From: Buddleja alternifolia
Lineage: Eukaryota > Streptophyta > Magnoliopsida > Lamiales > Scrophulariaceae
Reading direction: 5' to 3'
DNA length: 64,000 nucleotides
Assembly: GCA_019426215.1 (NCBI GenBank)
Contig: CM033408.1
Coordinates: forward strand, 8,125,077-8,189,076
A program made the translations under genes and the position numbers. The notes below the pieces were generated by a model that saw only the letters and a program-made list of their open reading frames with translations, did not search any database and had not been told where the DNA came from. Of the stretch, positions 1 to 10,373 are shown piece by piece. Each line of letters begins with the position of its first letter. Position 1 is the stretch's first letter.

Positions 1-1231
1 AAATGGCTTATCGAGATGCCTTCGTCTAGTTGGCGTTCTCGGCTCCTCTTTGGGAATCTCGACCTATTAAACACATAAAAAGGCATAACTATCCTTAATA
101 TAATACATTGAATAACATGGCATAATATTTTCAGATTTAACTTCCGATTCGATTTACGAACAGGCTGTTCCAAACAGATATTTCCAGAACCGGCACCCTA
201 TATTCAACTATTTTTATAAAATCTCCTGTTCACTGAAAAATTCTGAAATTTGGATGAATTCTCTATAACATGTGTATATATCGACTGTAAAAATTTCAGA
301 GTGAACAAAAATTTCTAGGTTAACTAAATAACCTCAAAACCGAAGCAGCTCTCAATTCAACCGAACAGACTGGCAGTTCAGTTCAACGATTTTTAGAAAA
401 TTCCAAAAACCTCCAATCCTTACCAAATTTTGATACATAGTTCATAACATGGATATATACATACTCAAAAATTTTGGGGTACTTTACCTTAGTGGATGTC
501 TAAGAAGAACACAAAAATGACACAACTCCAAAACAGAGGACAGAATTTCGGTTCTAGGACTGAAGCGCCACTGTTTGAGGGATTCTGAAATTTTCGGTAA
601 TATCTATGAAAATTTGGCTTCCATATAAGTATTCCTTGATGTCTTAGGAAGATTTTGAGCTAACAATATCCGGATTTGGACCTGTTTTGATAGCCAAAAT
701 CGTGGTTGCACAGAAACTGCCAGACAAACTCCCGTTTTGAAGGAGAAGAAAGGGTTTTGAAGTGATTTTCACCTTTCTTTCTTCTCTAATTCGACCCCTA
801 AGCCTCTAGAAGTATCCTTGGCTGACATAAGACATAAAAATCAAGTTTCTTTGCACTTTGGTCCTTAAGAATTGGGGTAATTGGTTTAGCCACTTTATTT
901 GCCAAGGTTGAAAGGGGATGCAAGGTGTACCACTTCCAAGATGACACCTAAGCTCTTATGAAAAATATCTTACCCATACATAATCATATAACTTATCTAT
1001 ATATAAGAATTAAACTTTGTACCCATATTATATACGAATTAAAATTACTCTACATACAAAAGAGCATAATTTTAGTTATATGACCAAAGAGTATAATATT
1101 TAGGGTCGAGCACGAATCGTGGAAATTGAATAAATTATAAAATCTCATGAACGAAAATCATTATTCTACCAAAATGCATGTATTTATACTAATGTATGAT
1201 TTAATGAAAAGTGAGGTTTTGGGTCATGACA
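1..1231 (-). repeat. 3' LTR of gypsy element (partial, cut by window edge)
   Basis: Identical, as far as I can read, to 5732-6962. By comparison with the complete right LTR of 2245 bp, about 1014 bp of this LTR lie to the left of the window. Absence of differences implies a recent insertion, or homogenisation by gene conversion. Confidence 0.93.
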
Positions 1232-2868
1232 ATCTTCTCCCCCTTTTTTAAAAATTTCGTCCTCGAAATTTGTACCTGTATCTCTAAATAACCACGGATA
1301 ATGTTCTCTCATGTATTGTTCTGTCTCCCAAGTTGCTTCTTGTCTTGAATGATTCTTCCATAACACTTTCACTAATGGAATTGTTCTCTTTCGAAGCTGC
1401 TTGTCTTTGTGGCCTATTATTTCCATTGGTTCTTCAACATAACTTAAAGTATCAGAAATTTCAATTGGATCATCTCGAAGAATGTGAGAAGGATCTGATC
1501 TATACCGGCGAAGCATACTAACATGGAATACGTTATGAATCTGGGACAACTCTGGTGGCAATGCCAGACGGTATGCTAATGGACCGATTCTTTCGTGCCA
1601 AATCTGAGAATACCTCTCCAAGGAGAAACACGTAAGAACACTTTTTCACCAACCTCATATTCCATTTCCCGTCTGTGCTGATCAATATAACTCTTTTGTC
1701 TATCTTGGGCTGCCTTTAGTCGATTTTTGACAATTTTCACTTTTTCAACGGTATCTTGAATCAAATCTGGTCCTTCTAACAATCGCATTCCATTTTCATC
1801 CCAACATACTGGACTCCGACATTTTCTACCATATAATGCTTCATAAGGTGCCATGCCAATGCTGCTATGATATTGATTGTTATACGCAAATTCCATAAGT
1901 GCTATATGATCATCCCAAGAGCCTTTAAATTCAAGAACACATGCCCTAAGCATATCCTCTAAAGTCTGAATAGTTCTCTCTGATTGTCCATCCGTCTGTG
2001 GGTGAAATGCCGTACTAAAATTTAATTTAGTACCTAAAGCTTGTTGTAAGCTACCCCAAAATCTCGATGTAAACCGACGATCACGATACGAAACAATAGA
2101 TAATGGTACACCATGTAATCTCACAATTTCATCCACATATGTTTTTGCAAGAGTTTCCAGAGTAGAACCCCATCTGAATGGTAAAAAGTGAGCCGATTTT
2201 GTAAGCCGATCAACAATAACCCAAATGGCATCATTCCTTCTCCGTGTCATTGGTAGACCATAAAGAAAATCCATAGTAATACGCTCCCACTTCCAAACTG
2301 GAATAGGTAATGGATGCAACTTACCTACGGGTGCCTGATGTTCTGCTTTAATCTGCTGACTTGTCAAGCATTTAGAAACATACTCTGCTACATCGTTCTT
2401 CATTCTGGGCCACCAATAATGAGTCTTCAAGGTTTGATACATCTTTGTACTACCTGGATGCATGGCATATGGTGCAGTGTGAGCTTCCTCCATTATCTCA
2501 TGCCTTAGGCCATCGACATTAGGAACACAAAGTCTGTGGTTGATTGTTAAGCTACCATCATCATTAATAACAAAAGCTGTACTCTTTTCCTGTTTCACTT
2601 TTTCAGCAATATTAATCAGCTTATCATCCTGAAATTGAGCCTTTTTAATACGTTCAATCATAGTAAGACGAACACCAATTGTAACATATAAGATACCCGT
2701 ATCATGAACATTCATCTGAGCGTTCATCTTTCTCAAATCTAGCAAATATGGTATAGAATCCACCGAAAGAGAAGAAATAGTACCATAGGATTTTCGACTT
2801 AAAGCATCAGCAACAACATTAGCTTTCCCAGGATGATACTCAATAGTGCAATCGTAGTCCTTCAGCAA
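1184..2868 (-). pseudogene. Gypsy pol 3' part: integrase with chromodomain-like tail, broken
   Basis: The reading frame from 2868 carries the HHCC zinc-binding region, the integrase core and the GPY/F-like region. The conserved CLTCQQ motif reads CLTSQQ, so one zinc-binding Cys is lost. The catalytic Asp of the motif usually written SDRDPRF is Tyr here (VSYRDRRF, codon at 2086-2088), which should inactivate strand transfer. At about 1590-1621 a short deletion shifts the frame. The rest (IGPLAYRLALPPELSQIHNV, then a VKVLWKNH...EATWE chromodomain-like segment) continues in another frame and runs into the LTR at 1184. By family knowledge the protein inserts the element DNA; this copy is unlikely to do so. 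Confidence 0.9.
1234..1250 (-). other. Polypurine tract of gypsy element
   Basis: On the minus strand a purine run (AAAAAAGGGGGAGAAG) ends two bases before the 3' LTR start TGTCATGACC. Its place next to the LTR is that expected for the plus-strand primer. Confidence 0.8.
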
Positions 2869-2874
2869 TTCAAC

Positions 2875-4525
2875 TCATCTACTTTGTCGCATGTTTAGCT
2901 CTTTCTGTCTTAACAAATATTTCACACTTTTATGGTCAGTGAAAATTTGAAATGTGGCACCATATAAGTAATGTCTCCATATTTGTAAAGCGAAAACAAC
3001 CACAGCAAGTTCAAGGTCATGAGTAGGATAACACATCTCATGTGGTTTAAGTTGTCGGGAAGCAATAACCTTACCATGTTGCATTAAAACACATCCCAAA
3101 CCTTGGTAAGAAGCGTCACTATAAATAACAAAACCATCATTACCTGAAGGAATTGTCAATACTGGGGCAGTAGTAAGTCGTTTCTTCAACTCTTCAAAAA
3201 TTTTCTGGCTTTGGTTTGTCCATATGAAAGAAACACCCTTTTGTAACAATTTGGTCATTGGAGCAGCAATACGAGAAAAATTCTCAACAAATCGTCGGTA
3301 ATACCACGCCAAACCCAAAAAACTACGGACTTCTGTAACATTTCTCGGGCTTTCCCATTTCAATACTGCTTTAATTTTCTGCGGGTCAACCTTAATACCA
3401 TCATAAAAAATAACGTGTCCCAAAAAGATGACTTGGTCTAACTAAAATTCACATTTACTCAATTTCGCATACAACTGCTTCTCACGTAAGATTTGCAGTA
3501 CAATTCTCAGGTGTTGTTCATGTTCTTCACGAGATTTAGAATAAATTAGAATATCATCAATGAAAACAATCACAAATTTATCCAGATAGGGTCTAAATAT
3601 ATCATTCATCAATGCCATGAACACAGCAGGTGCATTAGTCAGACCGAAAGGCATCACTAAAAATGCATAATGTTCATACCTGGTTCGGAAAGCTGTCTTT
3701 TGAATATCAGCCTCTGCAATGTTTTAACTGATGATACCCGGATCTCAAATCAATCTTTGAGAAAATGCTAGCACCCTGCAGCTGATCAAATAAATCATCC
3801 ACCCTAGGCAATGGATACTTATTTTCACTGTGACTCGATTTAACTGTCGATAATCTATGCACAATCTCAAGGTGCCATCCTTCTTTTTAACTAACAATAC
3901 TGGTGCGCCCCATGGTGAAACACTCGGTCTGATGTACCCTTTCTCATGTAATTCATGCAATTGTGTTTTCAATTCTTGCAATTCAATAGGTGCCATTCTG
4001 TATGGAGGGATAGAAATTGGTGCAGTACCTGGCTGTAATTCGATGGTGAATTCTATATCCCTACTCGGAGGTAACCCTGGGAGGTCGTCTGGAAACACAT
4101 CTGGATACTCTTTAACCACAGGAATATCTTTAAGTTTCAAACCGCTTAATCTGGTGTCCACGACATGAGCTAAATAGGCGTCACACCCCTTTCTACTCAT
4201 TTTAAATGCTCTCGATGCAGATATTGTACAAACAGGCAGAGTCTCTTTCTCCCCTTTAAATACTATACACATATGATCAGAAGGTTGTAGCACAATTTCC
4301 TTGGTGAAACAATCCAGTTTAGCATGGTGTTCACTGAGCCAATCCATACCCAAGATCACATCAAAATCCCTCAATGGCATAACAAGTAGCGTAGCATGTA
4401 GTTCAGTACCCTCAATCAACAATATACACCCACGATACATGGTATTGACAATAACCACACTGCCGACTGAGGTTTGAACAAGTAAATCATAACCCAAAGA
4501 CTCTGGCTTACGTGATATGAATGAG
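2875..4525 (-). pseudogene. Gypsy pol 5' part: protease remnant, reverse transcriptase, RNase H, broken
   Basis: The C-terminal half of the protease is recognisable ([17 protein letters not shown]), but no Asp-Ser/Thr-Gly active site is readable upstream. RT follows with the catalytic FIDD box ([12 protein letters not shown]), then RNase H ([13 protein letters not shown]). The frame is broken by two indels between about 3700 and 3815, by an in-frame TAG at 3442-3444 where the family has Trp (KCEF-stop-LDQ), and by TGA at 2875-2877 where the family has Trp (RQSR-stop). The product would be the polyprotein that copies the element RNA in virus-like particles. It cannot be made from this copy. 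Confidence 0.9.
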
Positions 4526-4717
4526 ACTCTAGGTCAGCTGATCCTTCCCCTCGATGAACACGATGCTCATCATTTACTACATGTGCTTTTTGACTCGTAA
4601 TGCTTTGCCTAAGATGTGACATAGATAGTTACTTATGCCAACATATAACATAAATGATGATGCACATGTCATGTTGCTGTCTACAGAACCCCAACCCGGG
4701 CTCTGATACCACTAAAT
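4526..4717 (-). other. Gypsy leader with primer-binding site; gag deleted
   Basis: The primer-binding site for initiator tRNA-Met (minus strand TGGTATCAGAGC) is at 4700-4711, six bases inside the 5' LTR border. Only about 190 bp separate it from the protease/RT remnant, where a full-length relative would have a gag of over 1 kb plus a leader. No capsid or zinc-knuckle sequence is present. Confidence 0.85.
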
Positions 4718-6962
4718 TGTAACACCCTTACACGAATTACATAGATAATAAAAGCACACATTTATATGTTACCAATTCGATCATTATATACAAGCGGAAG
4801 CATCAACCTTTGCTAGTTTCTCAACTTTCACACATGGACATAGGGAAAATATACACACATCTAGGAATTATCCTTTACAAGCGACCAAAAGAAGCGCTAT
4901 ATGCTATGCAAATGATGAGTTGAGGGAGAAGGACTTGAAAACTAGCCAGCCGACCTTTGATCCATGCTTCAGCTTTATGTACACAACTTCAAGGATCGAC
5001 TCTATCTACAGCGCTAAAAAACATTGCGTTTGGTGAGTCGCAAACTCAGCAAGTATAATCAAGTAACGAGATAATGAACATTCCATAAGCACACACAAAA
5101 TCATCAACCAATCAATTATTTGAAGTCACATAATAACATCAGCTACACTTATTTCACATTCCATTCATATCATTCATAAACAAATGATGCACGTGCTTAG
5201 TCATTTTCTTTTACTGTTAATGGCCTGCTATAACCAAGAGGATATCGTGATCACGAAAATGGCCATGGCACTCTGTAATTCATATAACACATGGGAGTTC
5301 AGTGAACTCGGGTGGCCGTACGGTACTCTGTGGTCCAGTTATACTGGAATTCTTTAACACATGGCTCAAGGTTATTAGCAGCCATAACAGAACCTCTTAT
5401 CTTGCATGAATGCATTTTCATCATATCATGTATCTCATTTTCCTCATCGAGTCATCAATCACATTTCCAACATGGTAAAGTCCATGTAGTTCACATATAT
5501 TACACAATGACTTATGTTCACCATGGTCTTTTAAATCACTCCATCATCATATAAACACGTTCACAACACCATAAGCTTTCCAAATAACACAAGTAGACTC
5601 ATCATATAACCACGTTCACAACGCCATAAACTTTCCAATTCAACACAAGTAAACAAATAAAGGATTCATGTAGACATATTAATGAACACAATGGATACGT
5701 CAAATATCAAGTCACCCAATTATACTCACAAAAATGGCTTATCGAGATGCCTTCGTCTAGTTGGCGTTCTCGGCTCCTCTTTGGGAATCTCGACCTATTA
5801 AACACATAAAAAGGCATAACTATCCTTAATATAATACATTGAATAACATGGCATAATATTTTCAGATTTAACTTCCGATTCGATTTACGAACAGGCTGTT
5901 CCAAACAGATATTTCCAGAACCGGCACCCTATATTCAACTATTTTTATAAAATCTCCTGTTCACTGAAAAATTCTGAAATTTGGATGAATTCTCTATAAC
6001 ATGTGTATATATCGACTGTAAAAATTTCAGAGTGAACAAAAATTTCTAGGTTAACTAAATAACCTCAAAACCGAAGCAGCTCTCAATTCAACCGAACAGA
6101 CTGGCAGTTCAGTTCAACGATTTTTAGAAAATTCCAAAAACCTCCAATCCTTACCAAATTTTGATACATAGTTCATAACATGGATATATACATACTCAAA
6201 AATTTTGGGGTACTTTACCTTAGTGGATGTCTAAGAAGAACACAAAAATGACACAACTCCAAAACAGAGGACAGAATTTCGGTTCTAGGACTGAAGCGCC
6301 ACTGTTTGAGGGATTCTGAAATTTTCGGTAATATCTATGAAAATTTGGCTTCCATATAAGTATTCCTTGATGTCTTAGGAAGATTTTGAGCTAACAATAT
6401 CCGGATTTGGACCTGTTTTGATAGCCAAAATCGTGGTTGCACAGAAACTGCCAGACAAACTCCCGTTTTGAAGGAGAAGAAAGGGTTTTGAAGTGATTTT
6501 CACCTTTCTTTCTTCTCTAATTCGACCCCTAAGCCTCTAGAAGTATCCTTGGCTGACATAAGACATAAAAATCAAGTTTCTTTGCACTTTGGTCCTTAAG
6601 AATTGGGGTAATTGGTTTAGCCACTTTATTTGCCAAGGTTGAAAGGGGATGCAAGGTGTACCACTTCCAAGATGACACCTAAGCTCTTATGAAAAATATC
6701 TTACCCATACATAATCATATAACTTATCTATATATAAGAATTAAACTTTGTACCCATATTATATACGAATTAAAATTACTCTACATACAAAAGAGCATAA
6801 TTTTAGTTATATGACCAAAGAGTATAATATTTAGGGTCGAGCACGAATCGTGGAAATTGAATAAATTATAAAATCTCATGAACGAAAATCATTATTCTAC
6901 CAAAATGCATGTATTTATACTAATGTATGATTTAATGAAAAGTGAGGTTTTGGGTCATGACA
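4718..6962 (-). repeat. 5' LTR of gypsy element (2245 bp, complete)
   Basis: Bounded by TGTCATGACC (minus strand, at 6962) and GTGTTACA (at 4718, next to the primer-binding site). It starts TG and ends CA as expected. It would provide the element promoter and terminator. I could not pick a TATA box with confidence. Small reading frames inside it show no coding character. Confidence 0.93.
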
Positions 6963-9494
6963 GTAAACGTGAAGAACAAATTCTTCAGCCCACCTGGCTG
7001 TATTCATCATCCAACGTTTTCCAAGTTTGTCCGCTTTCTTTTGCTCTTTATTAGCAGCAAGGAACTTCTCAAAACGTTCCGTCTCTTCATCATAGTCGTC
7101 AGCCCATAATCTGGCTAGATATTCACGAGCCTCATCTTCTATCCACGAGTTGACCGGATTTGGGCGCTCCGCAACAAGCGGTCCTTTACCTTTCCATAAC
7201 TTAAGTGGATTAGGAGAGAGAGCGTTCTGGAGAGAGCCGAATAGCCTATCTTGTTAAGATCTTCCTCATCTGGATTTTTGTTCCAATCACCCATGTGGGG
7301 GTTCTTGAAAACAATCTTGCTTTGGCGCAGAGGATAAAAGGACTCGTCCGAGCGATCGTTTAAATTGAAACGCTGAAGATCAAAGTCAGCTCTATTGAAA
7401 ACTGGACGACGAATATACTCAAAGCGTGATTGAAGATGCTCCAAGTTATATAGTCCTAGATTGGCAATATGCTCGAAAATTTCAAACTTGTGAGAGTTGG
7501 ACATATCGGGCCGATGGAGAGTTGTTTGAAATTGTATTTCCAACTCGGCAAGCGTTTGAGGGTCTCATTCTCTAGCGGCATAATAGACTTTAACATCAGG
7601 AGTATATCCGTGCGGGAAGAAATCGATGAGACGAGGAGGATGTCCCGTTGGCGTGGGAACAATGGCAATCGCTTCTGTTGGGATTGGGGCCACTTCTATC
7701 GACCGCTCAGCGTTTAAAGTCGCTTCACTGGCTGATGATGTTTCAGCGTCAGGAAGGGCTTGAGATGCTTCCTTAGCGATATCCACAACAGTTGCCATAT
7801 CCACATCCACTTCAACTGGAATCTCGGATGAATGAGGGGCATCAGCGATTAGTGCCTCTTGAGGTACATCTTGAGCTGATACATGTAAGCGATTGAGAAA
7901 AGCAAGCAAAATTTCCACTAAGTAGAAATTTAGAAAAGAAAAGACTAAATCTCCTACCTTGAGGAATATCATCGACTATTTCAGTCACTTGATCTGTTTC
8001 TTGGACAAGTTCCTTAGGCTCTTGGACTACTTCTTCTGGATCTAAGTCGAGAAAAGAAGTTATAGGATCAGCATGAATGGGAATATCTAATTCTTCAAGA
8101 GTGTTGAGAACATATTGAATATCTGCTTCACATTGCGCTGAAAGAGTTTTTATCCTAGTGTTAGAGACTTAGAAATTAACGAGGAAAGGATAGACTAATT
8201 TGCTTAGCAAATACTTGCCCTGAACACTAGAAAGCCTCTCCGATTGAGTAGCGGCTTGAGGATCTGAGCTGATTTCGGGAACAGCGTCAGAGGGAGGAAC
8301 GCTTACCGACTCTCTAAGCACTGGTTTCGCTGAAGCGCTAGAGGATGCTACGGGAGTAGAAAGAGGAGTACGTGTTCGTGCAAGCGGTACTTCTTCTTCT
8401 ACTACTTCCTCTTCCTCGGGAACGGAAAAGATAAATGCTGGAGAAGGCGATGGAGATTTAGGAGAGGGAGAAGGAGAAGGAGAAGGAATCTTTTGCTTCT
8501 TTTTGGGCTCTGGCTTCTTCTTCTTGGGTTTAGGCTTCTGTTTCTTTGCTGGCTTGGATGGCTCAGCGACTTTGAGAACTATCTTTCTCTTAGGTCGCTT
8601 GACCACCACTTCTTCTTCGGACGAAGAGGAAGACGCTTGATCTTCATCATCACTACGAACAACTCCTAAAGCACAAAGTCGCTTACGCTCTTCTATTGGA
8701 ACAGCTGCACCACCTATCTTCCTTGGCTTTTGCAGCTCACCGATCATTTTCTTTCCGTAGAATTTTGTCGCTGGAATCTTTTTGCCAAAAGATTTTGCAT
8801 AACCACAAGCGCTAAGAATACGACTTAACACAATCCCATAAGGCTTGGGATTCACCGACTTGGCCATCGCTGCCTTGAAGAGATTAAAAACGTAGAGAGA
8901 CCAATTTACCTTTAATTTGGTCAGAATGGCCACCATCATTTTATATTGGATATTCGTGACTTTATCGAATGACCCTTTTCTGCATTCGATCATCTTTGAG
9001 CATATATCCGCGAGAATAACGTATTCGCCCTTCATATCGTTCTTCTTGAAGTTCGGCTCATACGCAGTATCAACATCTTCTTTCTAGACCAATTCCCAGA
9101 CTTTTATAGCATCTCCGAGAGTGACGTGTTCCACCTCAATGCCATCATTGGGTAGAACCAACAATGAAGAAATCAAGGAAGGGGTGAGAACAAAAGTCTC
9201 TTTAGCAAAAGGGAAGACGCAGGATATGGAATTTCTGTCTTCAGAAATCTAGGCATTGTTGAAAAAGTGTAGACACTCTTCTTCAAAATAGTTGAAAATA
9301 GTAGTGATCATATCTCTCAAACCAGATTCTTGAACGAGTGTAAGAACCGTTCGAAGAGGAAAGTTCTGGTTATCAAACAGGTAGTCCCAGTTAACCAGAA
9401 ATCCGGCGTTAACCGTGACTGGTTTTTCAGCACGGGAAGTTTTTCCGGTAGCAGACTTAGATGATTTGGAAGATTTTGAAGCTTTGGGTGCCAT
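6963..9494 (-). pseudogene. Sirevirus downstream ORF ('env-like' / putative plant transposon protein), spliced, broken
   Basis: Starts at MAPKASKSSKSSKSATGK (9494). The first part (VNWDYLFDNQNFPLRTVL, then PYGIVLSRILSACGYAKSF) resembles the 'putative plant transposon protein' type of ORF. It is followed by a Ser/acidic stretch, a Lys/Pro-rich basic stretch and an SPSPSP run. Two introns restore the frame. Intron 1 (8138-8218, 81 bp) has donor AGG|GCAAGT, a GC-AG type, and acceptor TTTCAG. Intron 2 (7876-7957, 82 bp) is GT-AG. Both are phase 1. Joined exons 9494-8219, 8137-7958 and 7875-6963 would give about 790 codons before the gypsy insertion. In-frame TAG at 9249 and 9084, TGA at 7565 and a frameshift near 7150 break it. 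I see no signal peptide or membrane segment; the basic stretch would suit a nuclear protein. The function is unknown. Confidence 0.72.
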
Positions 9495-9574
9495 TGCTGA
9501 AAGTTTGAAAGCTTTTTGAGAGAGAGAAGTATTTGCCTTGAGAGAGATGAAGAGTTTTACAGTAGAGAGAATTT

Positions 9575-9625
9575 GGGAAAGTGATAAAGTCTGACTGTAA
9601 AAACCTTGAAGGGTTTAAATAGAGG
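9575..9625 (-). promoter_or_regulatory. Putative TATA promoter of the Sirevirus downstream ORF
   Basis: On the minus strand CTCTATTTAAACCC (TATA-like core at 9612-9620) lies about 120 bp before the ATG at 9494. A CT-rich leader (TCTCTCTACTG, CTTCTCTCTCTC) fills the space, as in plant 5' UTRs. Transcription would start near 9582. The position between pol and the extra gene suggests a separate transcript rather than a read-through or splice product of the LTR transcript. Confidence 0.5.
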
Positions 9626-10373
9626 CAAAAAGTAACTTCTCAATGGCTACGATTTTGACACGTGGACAGTCAAAGAGTTTGAATTTTCAACGGATTCAAA
9701 TCTGATACATTTTAAGGAAAATACGGATGCAAAAAGTGCGGTAAAATAGTTTATCAGTTACCAAAAAAAGCGAAATTTTGGGATCCGCAGTTACCAAATT
9801 AATTGAAAAACGTTTGAAAAAATTTGAAATTTTCAGCGTGAAGTACATGCGCCTGATTGTACATTGACACATAATCAGACTCGTGCAGACCTGAACTGTC
9901 TCGATTTTAGATAAAGGTCATTAACCGACAGTTTGATTTGTTAGACACGCGTGAACAGTATCAAATTTAATCTTTTGTACTTATCCACACGTTTCTTTAA
10001 CGATGAAAACTATGCATGATTTTTAAAATAATTTTCTTAGCGTTAACGTGGGAATCTCTTTAACGCTTAAGACTTTTGGAGAACAAAATGTAATTTTGTA
10101 AAGTTTGAGATAAAGTCAATCGCTTGAATTCATAAATGACATTTTTATTTAGAGATTGACTTTGTCATGCATAAAGATAAGTGCTAGTGATCAGTGCATA
10201 TATTTTTTTAAGTCATTTTTTATCACAGTTGCTTATAAATTGTTACAAGTACAATTTTAAAGTTCCTCCTAAAATTGATAACTCGTTTAAATTTTGAAAA
10301 ACGCTTTAGATGTATATATAGAGTGGATTCCCCCTAAAGCGTATGCCTATGAAAGGAATGATACTCGTATGAT
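9626..10373 (-). other. Non-coding spacer between pol and downstream ORF, with a purine tract
   Basis: I see no coding sequence here. On the minus strand GCTTTAGGGGGAATCC (about 10331-10346), just after the pol stop, is a polypurine-tract-like motif. Sireviruses are reported to carry extra polypurine tracts around the end of pol, but I cannot confirm that this one belongs to that set. The rest is AT-rich. Confidence 0.45.

Larger units (their letters stand above)
1..6962 (-). mobile_element. Ty3/gypsy LTR retrotransposon (chromovirus, Tekay/Del-like), gag-less, left end outside window
   Basis: The 1231 bp at the left edge recur at 5732-6962 with a constant offset of 5731 and no difference that I can see. 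They are the two LTRs of one minus-strand element. The right LTR starts (minus strand) with TGTCATGACC and ends with GTGTTACA, directly followed by a primer-binding site. The internal region is only about 3.5 kb (1232-4717) and contains pol remnants but no gag. RT-RNaseH-integrase order places it in Ty3/gypsy. The C-terminal chromodomain-like tail and LTRs over 2 kb suggest the Tekay/Del group. It interrupts the Sirevirus downstream ORF at 6963, so it is the youngest layer of the nest. The left target duplication lies outside the window; the right flank starts GTAAA. Confidence 0.93.

Noticed and set aside
5312..5904. Frames of 65-80 codons in the gypsy LTR
   Set aside because: Non-coding LTR; no conserved motifs.
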